This document shows positions 17,043-25,150 of a stretch of DNA of 64,000 bases, piece after piece. The notes below the pieces were generated by a model that did no database searches, was not told where the DNA came from, and saw nothing but the letters and a program-made list of their open reading frames with translations. Position numbers and translations under genes: made by a program. Each line of letters begins with the position of its first letter. The stretch's first letter is position 1. Source of the DNA: Streptomyces scopuliridis RB72 (GTDB lineage Bacteria; Actinomycetota; Actinomycetes; Streptomycetales; Streptomycetaceae). The DNA lies in contig NZ_JOEI01000005.1 in NCBI RefSeq assembly GCF_000718095.1, positions 310,001 to 374,000 on the forward strand, written 5' to 3'.

Positions 17043-17627
17043 TCAGCCTTCGCACTGCTCACCCGTCCAGGGCCGCCATCGCCGTCTCGAACGCCGTGTA
17101 CGTCCGCTGGTTGAAGAGCACGAACCGTACCTCCTCGATGGTCCCGTCTCCGGCCCCCGTCGCTCCCCCGTCTGCGACTCCGCCCAGGAGGCGAGCGTCT
17201 CTCTGACCGTGCGCACGGCGATCCGGGCGCCGTCGTCCAGCGGCCACCGGTGGGTGCCGGTGGAGATCGCGGGCAGCGCGACCGTGCGCGCCCCCAGCTC
17301 GGCCGCTACCTCCAGTGAGGTGCGGTAGCAGGAGGCGAGCAGGCTCGACCGGTCGTCGTATCTGTCCCAGCGCGGTCCTACGGTGTGGATCACCCAGAGG
17401 GCCTGGAGGCGGCCCGCGGTGGTGGCGACGGACTGTCCGGTGGCCAGCCCGCGGCCGTACTGGGATTCGCGCAGCTCACGGCACGCCTCCGTGAGGGCCC
17501 GCCCGGCGCGGGCATGGATCGCGCCGTCGACACCGCCGCCGCCCAGCAGCCAGGAGTTCGCGGCGTTGACCAGCGCGTCGGCGTGCTGGTCGGTGAGGTC
17601 TCCGAGGACGAGAGTCAGGTTCGTCAT
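17043..17627 (-). CDS. Macrodomain protein, O-acetyl-ADP-ribose deacetylase-like, frameshifted near the C-terminus
   Basis: The N-terminal 150 residues are a typical macrodomain: VLGDLTDQHADALVNAANS, LLGGGGVDGAIHARAG, IHTVGPRWD and LPAISTGTHRWP. The family C-terminus (IEEVRFVLFNQRTYTAFETA) is found in another frame, ending at 17059, while the annotated frame runs on as an Arg/Ser-rich tail. Adding one G to a G5 run (complement of C17165-17169 or C17154-17158) restores a continuous domain. The change could be a real mutation, a sequencing error, or frameshifting. The ATG at 17627 has GAGGAGG upstream. The enzyme class hydrolyses O-acetyl-ADP-ribose or ADP-ribose esters. Confidence 0.8.
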   Translation of the reverse strand: MTNLTLVLGDLTDQHADALVNAANSWLLGGGGVDGAIHARAGRALTEACRELRESQYGRGLATGQSVATTAGRLQALWVIHTVGPRWDRYDDRSSLLASCYRTSLEVAAELGARTVALPAISTGTHRWPLDDGARIAVRTVRETLASWAESQTGERRGPETGPSRRYGSCSSTSGRTRRSRRRWRPWTGEQCEG

Positions 17628-17648
17628 GGGCGTGGCCTCCTCATCGGC

Positions 17649-19067
17649 TCATCGGACGGCACGCAGCTTTCGCCACACCGCCTTCGCCGCGTTGTGCCCG
17701 GACATCCCGTGCACCCCGGGCCCCGGCGGGGTCGCGGAGGAGCAGAGGAAGACCGCGGGATGCGGGGTGGCGTACGGGAAGAGGGAGATCTTCGGGCGCA
17801 GCAGCAGCTGGAGCCCGGAGGCGGCCCCGCACGCGATGTCCCCGCCCACGTAGTTGACGTTACGGGCGGCCAGCTCGGGCGGGCCCGCGGTGGCGCGGGC
17901 CAGGACGCGGTCGCGGAAGCCGGGCGCGAAGCGTTCCATCTGCCGTTCGACCGCGTCCGTGAGGTCGCCCCGCCAGCCGTTCGGGACATGGCCGTACGCC
18001 CAGAAGACATGCTTGCCCTCGGGCGCGCGGGACGGGTCGACGAGGCTGGGCTGCGCGGTGATCAGGAACGGTGTCGACGGCGCCTGTCCGCCCGCGGCCT
18101 GGCGCAGCGCGGTGCCGATCTCCCCGCTGGTGGGTCCGAGCTGGACCGTACCGGCCCGTCTGGGCTCCTCGGCCGTCCAGGGCACGGGGCCGTCCAGCGC
18201 GTAGTCGATCTTGAAGGCACTCGCCCCGTACCGGTAGCCGTCGTACGCCCTGCCGAGGCCGGCGATCCTGGCCAGCGCGGTGGGTGAGGTGTCGAAGACA
18301 TACGCGCGGGCCGGCGGCAGATCGTCCAGCCGCTTGACCTCGTATCCGGTGTGGACCGTACCTCCCAGGTCACGGAGGAACGCCGTGAGCGCGTCCGCGA
18401 TCGACTGGGAGCCGCCGCGCGGCATCGGCCAGCCGCCCGCGTGCGCGGCGAGCGCGAAGACCAGACCGACGGCGCCGGTCGCGAACCCGTTCAGCGGGGC
18501 GATGACATGGGCGACGAGTCCGGCGAACAGGCCCTTCGCCTTCTCGTCGTGGAACCGGCGGGTCAGCCACGTGGAGGGCGGCAGTCCGGTGAGACCGAAC
18601 CGCGCCAGGGTGACGGGGTCGCGCGGCAGCGCGGTCAGCGGCAGGGACATGAAGTCCTGGGCGAGGCTGTCCCATTTGCCGAGGAACGGGGCGACGAGCC
18701 GGCGGTACGCACCCGCGTCGCGCGGCCCGAACGACGCGGCCGTCTCGGCGACGGAGCGGGACAGCACGGCCGCCGTCCCGTCGTCGAAGGGATGCGCCAT
18801 CGGCAGCTCGGGATGGAGCCAGTCGAGGCCGTACCGGGCGAGCGGCATCGTCTTGAAGACGGGCGATCCCGCCCCCAGCGGATGGACGGCGGAACAGGGG
18901 TCGTGGCGGAATCCGGGGAGCGTCAGCTCTTCCGTCCTGGCACCGCCCCCGACCGTGTCCTTTGCCTCGAACACGGCCACGGAGAATCCACGCCTGGCCA
19001 GCTCGACCGCGGCGGTCAGCCCATTGGGTCCCGCCCCCACGACGACGGCATCGAGCATCGAGGTCAC
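17649..19067 (-). CDS. FAD-dependent oxidoreductase of the phytoene-desaturase-like family
   Basis: The 472-residue protein starts with a dinucleotide-binding fold ([20 protein letters not shown]) and the [13 protein letters not shown] loop, and ends with [21 protein letters not shown], the C-terminal FAD signature of the phytoene dehydrogenase/amine oxidase superfamily. No carotenoid genes are adjacent, so the substrate is unknown. GTG at 19067 is selected because AAAGGAG lies 7 nt upstream; ATG at 19058 is the alternative. It lies 21 bp upstream of the macrodomain gene on the same strand, so they may be co-transcribed. Confidence 0.85.
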   Translation of the reverse strand: MTSMLDAVVVGAGPNGLTAAVELARRGFSVAVFEAKDTVGGGARTEELTLPGFRHDPCSAVHPLGAGSPVFKTMPLARYGLDWLHPELPMAHPFDDGTAAVLSRSVAETAASFGPRDAGAYRRLVAPFLGKWDSLAQDFMSLPLTALPRDPVTLARFGLTGLPPSTWLTRRFHDEKAKGLFAGLVAHVIAPLNGFATGAVGLVFALAAHAGGWPMPRGGSQSIADALTAFLRDLGGTVHTGYEVKRLDDLPPARAYVFDTSPTALARIAGLGRAYDGYRYGASAFKIDYALDGPVPWTAEEPRRAGTVQLGPTSGEIGTALRQAAGGQAPSTPFLITAQPSLVDPSRAPEGKHVFWAYGHVPNGWRGDLTDAVERQMERFAPGFRDRVLARATAGPPELAARNVNYVGGDIACGAASGLQLLLRPKISLFPYATPHPAVFLCSSATPPGPGVHGMSGHNAAKAVWRKLRAVR

Positions 19068-19153
19068 CTTCGGACTCCTTTGTCAGCCGATGGCAAGGAG
19101 CCCCAGGATATTCCCGGGCACTGACAGCCCGAACCCCGGTACTGTCCGCGACG

Positions 19154-20089
19154 ATGAACGCGACGATCGAAGCTATGGCCCTCCGCCTGATGTCCGTACG
19201 CGGCGTACGCGCCGTGGCCCTCGGCGGCAGCCGCGCCCGGGGCACACACCGCGCGGACTCCGACTGGGACCTGGGCGTCTACTACCGCGGCGAGCCGGAC
19301 GTCGCCGCGCTCGCCGCGCTGGCCGCCGAGGTGACCGGCTCCCCGGTGGAGGTCGCGGGCCCCGGCGGCTGGGGTCCGTGGGTGAACGGTGGCGCCTGGC
19401 TCTCCGTCGACGGGGTCGCGGTGGACTGGATCCTGCGGGATCTGGACCGGGTGGAACGGGTCTGGGCGGAGTGCGAGCAGGGCCGGTTCGAGATCGGCAC
19501 GCAGCCGGGCCATCCGCTCGGCTTCTGGTCGCCCGCGTACGCCGGGGAGGTCGCGCTCTGCCGCGTACTGGCGGATACGGACGGCGAGTTGACGGCGCTC
19601 CGGGCGGCGGCGCGCAGCTATCCGGAGCCGCTGCGGACCGCGCTCGCCGAGGCGGTCTGGGAGGCGGACTTCTCGGTGGCGGCGGCCCGCAAGGCGGCGG
19701 GCCCGGCCGGAAACGGGGCCGGCAGCGGTGGCGGGGCCGGCAGCGGTGGCGGGGCTGGGAACGGGGGCGGGCCTGGGACCGGGGGCGGGCCTGGGACCGG
19801 GGGCGGGCCTGGGACCGGGGGCGAAAGCGGGCCCACGGGCGACGTGCTGTATGTGTCGCTCTGTCTGTCCCGGGCCTTCGGGATCCTCGTACAGGCCCTC
19901 CTCGCCCACCACCGGGTCTGGTGCCTCAACGAGAAGGGCGCGCTCGCGACGGCCGCCGCGCTGCCGCACACCCCGCCGGACTTCGCGCACCGGGTCGCGG
20001 CGGCGCTCCAGGGGCTGGACGCCGCGGCGGTGGAGGCGGCGGGCGCGCTGGTGCGGGACGTACGCGCGGTGCTGGACGGCGGCGCCTGA
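19154..20089 (+). CDS. Minimal nucleotidyltransferase-fold protein
   Basis: The 311-residue protein has the nucleotidyltransferase core GGSRARGTHRADSDWDLGVYY near residues 23-43 (GS motif, then D-x-D metal ligands) and a third acidic strand VDGVAVDWIL. The C-terminal half is helical. The family includes aminoglycoside nucleotidyltransferases and toxin-antitoxin MNT proteins; the substrate cannot be inferred. Six 18-bp units insert a 36-residue GGGPGT/GGGAGS run between the halves. TACTGT at 19140-19145 lies 8 nt before the ATG and no ribosome-binding site is visible, so the mRNA may be leaderless. Confidence 0.78.
   Translation: MNATIEAMALRLMSVRGVRAVALGGSRARGTHRADSDWDLGVYYRGEPDVAALAALAAEVTGSPVEVAGPGGWGPWVNGGAWLSVDGVAVDWILRDLDRVERVWAECEQGRFEIGTQPGHPLGFWSPAYAGEVALCRVLADTDGELTALRAAARSYPEPLRTALAEAVWEADFSVAAARKAAGPAGNGAGSGGGAGSGGGAGNGGGPGTGGGPGTGGGPGTGGESGPTGDVLYVSLCLSRAFGILVQALLAHHRVWCLNEKGALATAAALPHTPPDFAHRVAAALQGLDAAAVEAAGALVRDVRAVLDGGA
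19715..19822. repeat. 18-bp tandem repeat, six units (coding)
   Basis: Six contiguous 18-bp units, the last three nearly identical, encode Gly-rich hexapeptides in the nucleotidyltransferase. The unit length equals that of the repeats in the TPR-like, ada-alkA and glkA genes. Confidence 0.9.
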
Positions 20090-20167
20090 CGGCGTACGGG
20101 TGCGACGGCGTACGAGCGTGACGGCGTACGGGTGCGACGGCGTACGAGCGTAACGGCGTACCCGTAC
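20088..20167. repeat. 16-bp intergenic tandem repeat, five units
   Basis: Units of GACGGCGTAC plus a six-base tail alternate between tails GGGTGC and GAGCGT (20088, 20104, 20120, 20136), with a fifth diverged unit at 20152. The array begins at the stop codon of the nucleotidyltransferase and lies between convergent genes. Confidence 0.9.
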
Positions 20168-20231
20168 CCCGTTATCCGCACCGCGTTACCCGCACCCCGC
20201 ACTGGTACCGGTACTCGTGCCCGCCGCGTGG

Positions 20232-21092
20232 TCAGCCTCCGGCGAGCAGCTTCTCGCGTACCCGCTGGGCCGTCGCCGTGTCCCTGGCCGCCGTGAAGGG
20301 CAGCGCGTTGTCGCCGGTGATACGGAACCGCTCGCCCGTGAGCGTCATCTGCGCGCCGCCCGCCTCCTCGACCAGCAGGAGGCCCGCCGCGTGGTCCCAG
20401 GCCAGCTCCCAGTTGAAGGCCACCGCGTCGAGCGCGCCCCGCGCCACGCCCAGGTATTCGAGTCCCGCCGAGCCGCACGGGCGGGCCTCGATGCCCTCGG
20501 TGCGCAGCCCCAGGAGGGCGTGCTTCTGTTCGTCCGTGGTGTAGTCGGGGTGGGACATCGCGACATGGAGCACCGCGCCGGGCGCGGGCGCTCCGGAGTG
20601 CAGGGGGACGCCGTCGAGGGTGGCGCCCCGGCCGCGTACGGCGATCGCCATCTTGTCCAGCGCCGCCGCGTACGTCCAGGACGCCAGCACGTCGCCGCCC
20701 TGCGCGAGGGCGACGAGCGTGCAGAAGCCCCGCTCGCCGCGGACGAACGGGCGGGTGCCGTCGACCGGGTCGACGATCCACACGGGCGCGTCACCGCGCA
20801 GCGCGTCGTACACCGACGGGTCCGCGTGCACCGCCTCCTCACCGACCACGACAGAGCCCGGGAGCAACGCGGTGAGGGAGGCGGTGAGATGCTCCTCCGC
20901 GCCCCGGTCCGCGACCGTCACCAGATCGTGCGGGCCGTGCTTCTCGACGATCTCGTGCGCGGCGAGCTGCCGGAAGCGCGGCATGATCTCCGCGGCGGCG
21001 GCTGCGCGCAGCGCCTCCTCGACGGCGGACACGCGGGGTCCGCGGGCCGCCCCCGGGAGGGGAACCGTTCCGTACACAGAGTCATCGATCAT
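20232..21092 (-). CDS. Inositol monophosphatase-family phosphatase
   Basis: The 286-residue protein has the family metal motifs GEEAVHADPS, WIVDPVDGTRPF and WDHAAGLLLVEEAGG. Members hydrolyse inositol-1-phosphate, histidinol phosphate, 3'-phosphoadenosine-5'-phosphate or fructose-1,6-bisphosphate; the sequence alone does not decide. I use the ATG at 21092; a TTG at 21104 would add four residues. No strong ribosome-binding site is visible for either. The 148 bp before it hold a degenerate GACGGTC-rich stretch and nothing else recognised. Confidence 0.85.
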   Translation of the reverse strand: MIDDSVYGTVPLPGAARGPRVSAVEEALRAAAAAEIMPRFRQLAAHEIVEKHGPHDLVTVADRGAEEHLTASLTALLPGSVVVGEEAVHADPSVYDALRGDAPVWIVDPVDGTRPFVRGERGFCTLVALAQGGDVLASWTYAAALDKMAIAVRGRGATLDGVPLHSGAPAPGAVLHVAMSHPDYTTDEQKHALLGLRTEGIEARPCGSAGLEYLGVARGALDAVAFNWELAWDHAAGLLLVEEAGGAQMTLTGERFRITGDNALPFTAARDTATAQRVREKLLAGG

Positions 21093-21240
21093 GCCCCCAG
21101 CCAACCACGCCCGGGGGAGCGGCCGCCTGCCAGGTCATATGACGGGACGGCGGACGGCCGAGGGACGACGACGGTCATCGGGGGGGGCGACGGTCATGGG
21201 GGCGACAGTCGCGACGGTCGTAGCGTCGTAGGGGCGACGC

Positions 21241-23058
21241 TCAGCGGCCCACGGCGTACCCCTGCATGCCACGGGGGTTGGCCGCGGCCGAGAGGATGCC
21301 GGTCTCCGGGTCCCTGGCGACCGCGCAGAGCCGCCCCTCCGACCAGGCATCGCCGACGGTCACCTCGTGGCCCCGGCGGCGCAGTTCCCCGATGACCTCC
21401 GGGTCCATCCGGGACTCCACGGTCACGCTGCCGGGGCGCATGCCACGCGGGTAGAAGGAGCCGGGGAAGCTGTCGTTGTGCCAGTTGGGCGCGTCGATGG
21501 CGCCCTGGAGATCGAGTCCGCCGCGTACGGGCGGGCGCAGGGCGAGTGCCAGGAAGAAGTGCAGCTGCCACTGGTCCTGCTGGTCGCCGCCCGGTGTGCC
21601 GAAGGCCAGCACCGGTACGCCGTCGCGCAGCGCGAGGGACGGGGTGAGGGTGGTACGGGGCCTGCGGCCCGGCGTCAGGGAGTTCGGCAGACCGGGGTCC
21701 AGCCAGGCCATCTGGAGCCGGGTACCGAGCGGGAAGCCCAGCTCGGGCACGACAGGGTTGGACTGGAGCCAGCCGCCGCTGGGGGTGGCGGCGATCATAT
21801 TGCCCCAGCGGTCGACGATGTCGAGGTGGCAGGTGTCACCCCGGGTGGCGCCGTCCCTGGCCACGGTCGGTTCCCCCGCGCCGGGGATCCCGAGCGGGTC
21901 GAAGCCGGGCTCGCCCGCGGCGACGGCGGTGGCATGGCCGCTGAGCGCGGGTGCGCGTCCCCCGGGGCTGCCGGGGCGCAGCTCGTACGAGGCGCGCTCA
22001 CCGATGAGGGCGCGGCGCGCGGTGTTGTACGGCTCCGACAGCAGCGCGGCGAGCGGGGTGCCCTCGGGCTCGGCGTCGCCGTACCAGGCCTCCCGGTCCG
22101 CCATGGAGAGCTTGCAGCCCTCGATGAGGAGATGGACATACTCCGCCGAGCCGTACCGGGGCAGTTCGGCCGCGCGGGAGGGCAGCAGGGCGAGCTGCTG
22201 GAGGAGGGCGGGGCCCTGGCTCCAGCCGCCCGCCTTGCACAGGGTCCAGCCGTTCCAGTCGTAGGTGACGGGCGCCTCGTACGTCGCGGACCAGCCCGCC
22301 AGATCGGCGGCGGTGAGGGTGCCGGTGTGGCGGGCGCCGCTGGTGTCCATGGTGGGACGGGCGGAGTGCGCCACCAGTGCCTCGGCGATGAACCCCGTAC
22401 GCCAGACCTCTCTGGCGGCCTCGATCTGAGCCACCCGGTCCGCACCGCCGGCCTCCTCGGCCTCCGCGATCAGCCGGCGCCAGGTCGCGGCGAGCGCGGG
22501 GTTGCGGAACAGCTCACCGGGCGCGGGTGCCTTGCCGCCGGGGAGGTAGACATCGGCGGACGAGGTCCACTCCGCCTCGAAGAGTTCACGGACGGTCTCG
22601 ACGGTCTCGCCGACCCGTTCGACGGGGGCGTGGCCGTCCTCCGCGTAACCGATGGCATAACGCAGCACCCGCGAAAGGGACTTGGTGCCGTGGTCACGCA
22701 GCAGCACCATCCAGGCGTCGAAGGCACCCGGCACGGCGGCGGCCAACGGCCCGGTGCCGGGGACGAGTTCGAGGCCGAGCGAACAATAGTGGCCGATGGT
22801 CGCACCCGCGGGCGCGGGTCCCTGGCCGCAGAGGACCCGTACCTCACCGCCGGCGGGCGCGAGGATGATCGGCACCTCACCGGCGGGCCCGTTGAGATGG
22901 GGTTCGACGACATGCAGCACGAAGCCGGCGGCGACGGCGGCGTCGTAGGCGTTGCCACCGTCCTCCAGAACGGCCATCGCGGACTGCGAGGCGAGCCAGT
23001 GGGTGGAGGAGACCATGCCGAAGGTGCCCTGGAGGGTCGGTCGGGTGGTAAACCGCAT
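21241..23058 (-). CDS. Gamma-glutamyltransferase-family protein (cytoplasmic form)
   Basis: The 605-residue protein is a gamma-glutamyltranspeptidase homologue without a signal peptide. The autocatalytic Thr is in RGDTCHLDIVDRWGN, followed by TPSGGWLQSNP. It is an Ntn-hydrolase; members without export signals can act as acylases or in other amide reactions, so glutathione is not assured as substrate. ATG at 23058 follows GAGGTGAG. A second, diverged copy of its first codons lies 225 bp upstream. A secreted paralogue is encoded at 45.8 kb. Confidence 0.86.
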   Translation of the reverse strand: MRFTTRPTLQGTFGMVSSTHWLASQSAMAVLEDGGNAYDAAVAAGFVLHVVEPHLNGPAGEVPIILAPAGGEVRVLCGQGPAPAGATIGHYCSLGLELVPGTGPLAAAVPGAFDAWMVLLRDHGTKSLSRVLRYAIGYAEDGHAPVERVGETVETVRELFEAEWTSSADVYLPGGKAPAPGELFRNPALAATWRRLIAEAEEAGGADRVAQIEAAREVWRTGFIAEALVAHSARPTMDTSGARHTGTLTAADLAGWSATYEAPVTYDWNGWTLCKAGGWSQGPALLQQLALLPSRAAELPRYGSAEYVHLLIEGCKLSMADREAWYGDAEPEGTPLAALLSEPYNTARRALIGERASYELRPGSPGGRAPALSGHATAVAAGEPGFDPLGIPGAGEPTVARDGATRGDTCHLDIVDRWGNMIAATPSGGWLQSNPVVPELGFPLGTRLQMAWLDPGLPNSLTPGRRPRTTLTPSLALRDGVPVLAFGTPGGDQQDQWQLHFFLALALRPPVRGGLDLQGAIDAPNWHNDSFPGSFYPRGMRPGSVTVESRMDPEVIGELRRRGHEVTVGDAWSEGRLCAVARDPETGILSAAANPRGMQGYAVGR

Positions 23059-23241
23059 GTCTCACCTCGGTGTTCGCGCGCGTCAGCCGGCCCCGCCAGC
23101 ACTCCGGATCCACTCCGGGAGAGTCTGTCCGTTCCGAGTCCGGAAGTTCCGGCCCTGCTCTGGTTGACCTGATCGGGAAACAGGCTATCGACCGGACGCG
23201 ACGCGATGGGGCGGGTCACCCCGGTCCGGTCTCGGGGCCTC

Positions 23242-23283
23242 CATGCCGGAGGTGTACTGGAGGGTCGGTCGAGTCGTGAACAT
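23242..23283 (-). pseudogene. Remnant duplicate of the gamma-glutamyltransferase-like N-terminus
   Basis: The translation MFTTRPTLQYTSGME closely matches the start of the downstream gene (MRFTTRPTLQGTFGMV), and the nucleotide match is also strong. After about 15 codons similarity stops and the frame continues as unrelated sequence. It looks like the leftover of a tandem copy or of a duplicated 5' end within the 366-bp gap between 23058 and 23425, which holds nothing else I recognise. Confidence 0.65.
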
Positions 23284-23424
23284 TGCCGCGTCACCTGGCG
23301 GTTGACGCCGACCCGTCGTTCGCCCGGTCTCCCAGCGGCGCATCGACCGGCGGGCGGTCCGACTGCCCCGGCCGCGCGGCAATTCGGTGGCCGGGAGCGC
23401 GGGCGGGCCGATAGCTTCTGCCGT

Positions 23425-23835
23425 GTGATCACATCATCCAACGATGAACTCATCGAGGCCGCCCAGACCGTACTGCACCCGCACACGGTCGGTAACCGGC
23501 TCTTCGGTGATGTGGCGTCCACGCTGGTCACCGACGCGGGCAACCTTTACTCGGGCGTGTGTATCGACACCGGCTCGGGCACGGGGTTCTGCGCGGAGCA
23601 CGCGGCCATCGGCGCCATGGTCACGGCCCGGGAGTACCGGATCGTCAAGATCGTGGCCGTCTGGCGCAACGAGGAGGGGGCCCTGCACGTGCTGCCGCCG
23701 TGCGGACGCTGCCGGGAGTTCATCCGCCAGATCGATCCGGCGAATCTCGACACCGAGGTGGTCCTCGGCCGTCATGTCTCCGCGGGGCTCCGGGAGTTGC
23801 TGCCCGCCAACGAGTGGCCGAGCCCGCTCGACTGA
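23425..23835 (+). CDS. Cytidine deaminase-family protein (blasticidin-S-deaminase-like)
   Basis: The 136-residue protein has the zinc-dependent deaminase motifs: Cys56-Ala-Glu58 in GFCAEHAAIG and PPCGRCRE with Cys93 and Cys96. Using the Cys rather than the His form, it resembles tetrameric cytidine deaminases and blasticidin S deaminase. The natural substrate is unknown. GTG at 23425 has TAGCTT at 23412-23417, 7 nt upstream, with no Shine-Dalgarno, so it may be leaderless. Confidence 0.86.
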   Translation: MITSSNDELIEAAQTVLHPHTVGNRLFGDVASTLVTDAGNLYSGVCIDTGSGTGFCAEHAAIGAMVTAREYRIVKIVAVWRNEEGALHVLPPCGRCREFIRQIDPANLDTEVVLGRHVSAGLRELLPANEWPSPLD

Positions 23836-23851
23836 CCCGCGGCGGGCTCGC

Positions 23852-24409
23852 TCACGGCCGGTCCGCGGACGCGGGCCACTCGTCCGCGAGGACCGACCAG
23901 ATCTCCTTGTCGTGCCGGACACCGCGGTACGGATAGCGCTGCCGCAGCACACCGTCGCGGGTCATCCCGAGCCGGCGCGCGGTCGCGACGCTGCGGGTGT
24001 TGCCCGCCGCCGCCCACCATTCGACGCGGCTCATCCCGCGCTCCTGAAACGCCCAGTCGACGCATACGCGCGATGCCTTGGTGACCAGGCCGCGCCCCTC
24101 GGCGGCGGCCTCCAGCCAGCAGCCGATCTCGCACACGCCGGAGGCGGCGTCGAACGTGGTGAACATGACGCCGCCGACGAGTGTGCCGTCGAGCCAGATG
24201 CCATAGATCCGCGCCGTGTCCTTGGCCTGGTTGTCGGCGTAGCGCTGGAGGACGGCCGTGGCCGAGGCCAGGTCGGTGCTGAGCGTCGCCCAGGGTATCC
24301 ACGGGTCCACGGTGGGTCTGGCGCGGTCGATATGGGCGAGGAACTCCGGGGCCTGCCAGGGTTCGAGGGGGCGGAGCTGGGCGTCGTCACCCAGGGCGAG
24401 CGCGAACAC
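23852..24409 (-). CDS. GNAT N-acetyltransferase of the RimJ/RimL type
   Basis: The 185-residue protein has the RimJ/RimL layout: LRPLEPWQAPEFLAHID at the start, GVMFTTFDAASGVCEIGCWL strands, an EGRGLVTKA acetyl-CoA loop and NTRSVATARRLGM near the end. The acceptor may be a protein N-terminus or a small amine. GTG at 24409 follows GGAAAGAGA; an open frame upstream crosses the divergent promoter and is not used. It diverges from the TetR gene at 24496. Confidence 0.86.
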   Translation of the reverse strand: MFALALGDDAQLRPLEPWQAPEFLAHIDRARPTVDPWIPWATLSTDLASATAVLQRYADNQAKDTARIYGIWLDGTLVGGVMFTTFDAASGVCEIGCWLEAAAEGRGLVTKASRVCVDWAFQERGMSRVEWWAAAGNTRSVATARRLGMTRDGVLRQRYPYRGVRHDKEIWSVLADEWPASADRP

Positions 24410-24460
24410 GGTGATCTCTTTCCGACGTGGACAAATAGGTGCGTACTCAGATACGAGAGG

Positions 24461-24480
24461 TACGTAACGAGCGTTCGGTA
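24461..24480. promoter_or_regulatory. Candidate TetR operator in the GNAT/tetR intergenic region
   Basis: An interrupted palindrome, TACGTAACG / CGTTCGGTA around a central AG (7 of 9 pairs), lies between the divergent GNAT and TetR genes, 15 bp before the TetR ATG and next to its -10-like TAAGGT (24483-24488). Confidence 0.5.
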
Positions 24481-24495
24481 TGTAAGGTAGCAGGC

Positions 24496-25128
24496 ATGCC
24501 GCCAGCACGAGGAGACCGTGACGCCCGCCGCGAGGACGTATCGGAGGCGGTGTGGCGGACACTCGCCGACAAGGGGTTCGGCGGACTGACGCTGCGCGCC
24601 GTCGCCGCCACGATGGGCGTCTCGACCGGGATGCTCATGCACTACTTCCCGACCAAGCACGCGCTGGTCGTCCACGCCCTGGACGTCCTGGAGAAGCGCA
24701 CCGCGGACCGTCCCCGGCGCGACCGCCCCGCCGAGGGCCTGGCGGCCCTGCGGGCGACGCTGCTGGACATCCTCCCGCTGGCCCCCGACGACACCGCCCG
24801 CAACCGTGTCTGGGTCAGCTCCTGGGACCTCGCGCTCGCCGACGGGGACCTGGGCGCGGACCAGGCCGACCGCTACGCCCGCATGCGCTCCGCGATCCGC
24901 CCGCACCTGGAGGCCGCCCGCCGCCTGGGTGAACTGCCCGGGAGCGCGGATACGGACCGCGCGGATACGGACCAACTCGCCGCCACCGTCGTCGCGTTCG
25001 CGCACGGCCTCGTCGTCCAGGCCCTCTTCGACCCCGAACGGTTCCCCCCGGCCGTACAGACGTCCATGGTCGACGGCTTCCTCCGGTCCCTCACGGCCGA
25101 ACGGCCGACTCGGGCCCCCGACGCGTGA
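24496..25128 (+). CDS. TetR-family transcriptional regulator
   Basis: The 210-residue protein has an N-terminal TetR helix-turn-helix (GFGGLTLRAVAATMGVSTGMLMHYFPTKHALV, given here in pieces: VAATMGVSTGMLMHYF is the recognition part) and a helical ligand domain. It contains a small ADTDRADTD duplication. It is divergent from the acetyltransferase gene and probably regulates that gene and itself. The ATG has TAAGGT 7 nt upstream and no ribosome-binding site. Its 3' end faces the polyketide synthase remnant 22 bp away. Confidence 0.88.
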   Translation: MPPARGDRDARREDVSEAVWRTLADKGFGGLTLRAVAATMGVSTGMLMHYFPTKHALVVHALDVLEKRTADRPRRDRPAEGLAALRATLLDILPLAPDDTARNRVWVSSWDLALADGDLGADQADRYARMRSAIRPHLEAARRLGELPGSADTDRADTDQLAATVVAFAHGLVVQALFDPERFPPAVQTSMVDGFLRSLTAERPTRAPDA

Positions 25129-25150
25129 GGGACGGAACGGTGCCGTCGGC

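Noticed and set aside
20088-20167. CRISPR array
   Set aside because: Units are contiguous 16-mers without spacers and no cas genes are present.
23434-24490. Long frames overlapping the deaminase and acetyltransferase genes
   Set aside because: Arg/Ser/Pro-rich shadows of two well-supported genes on their own frames.
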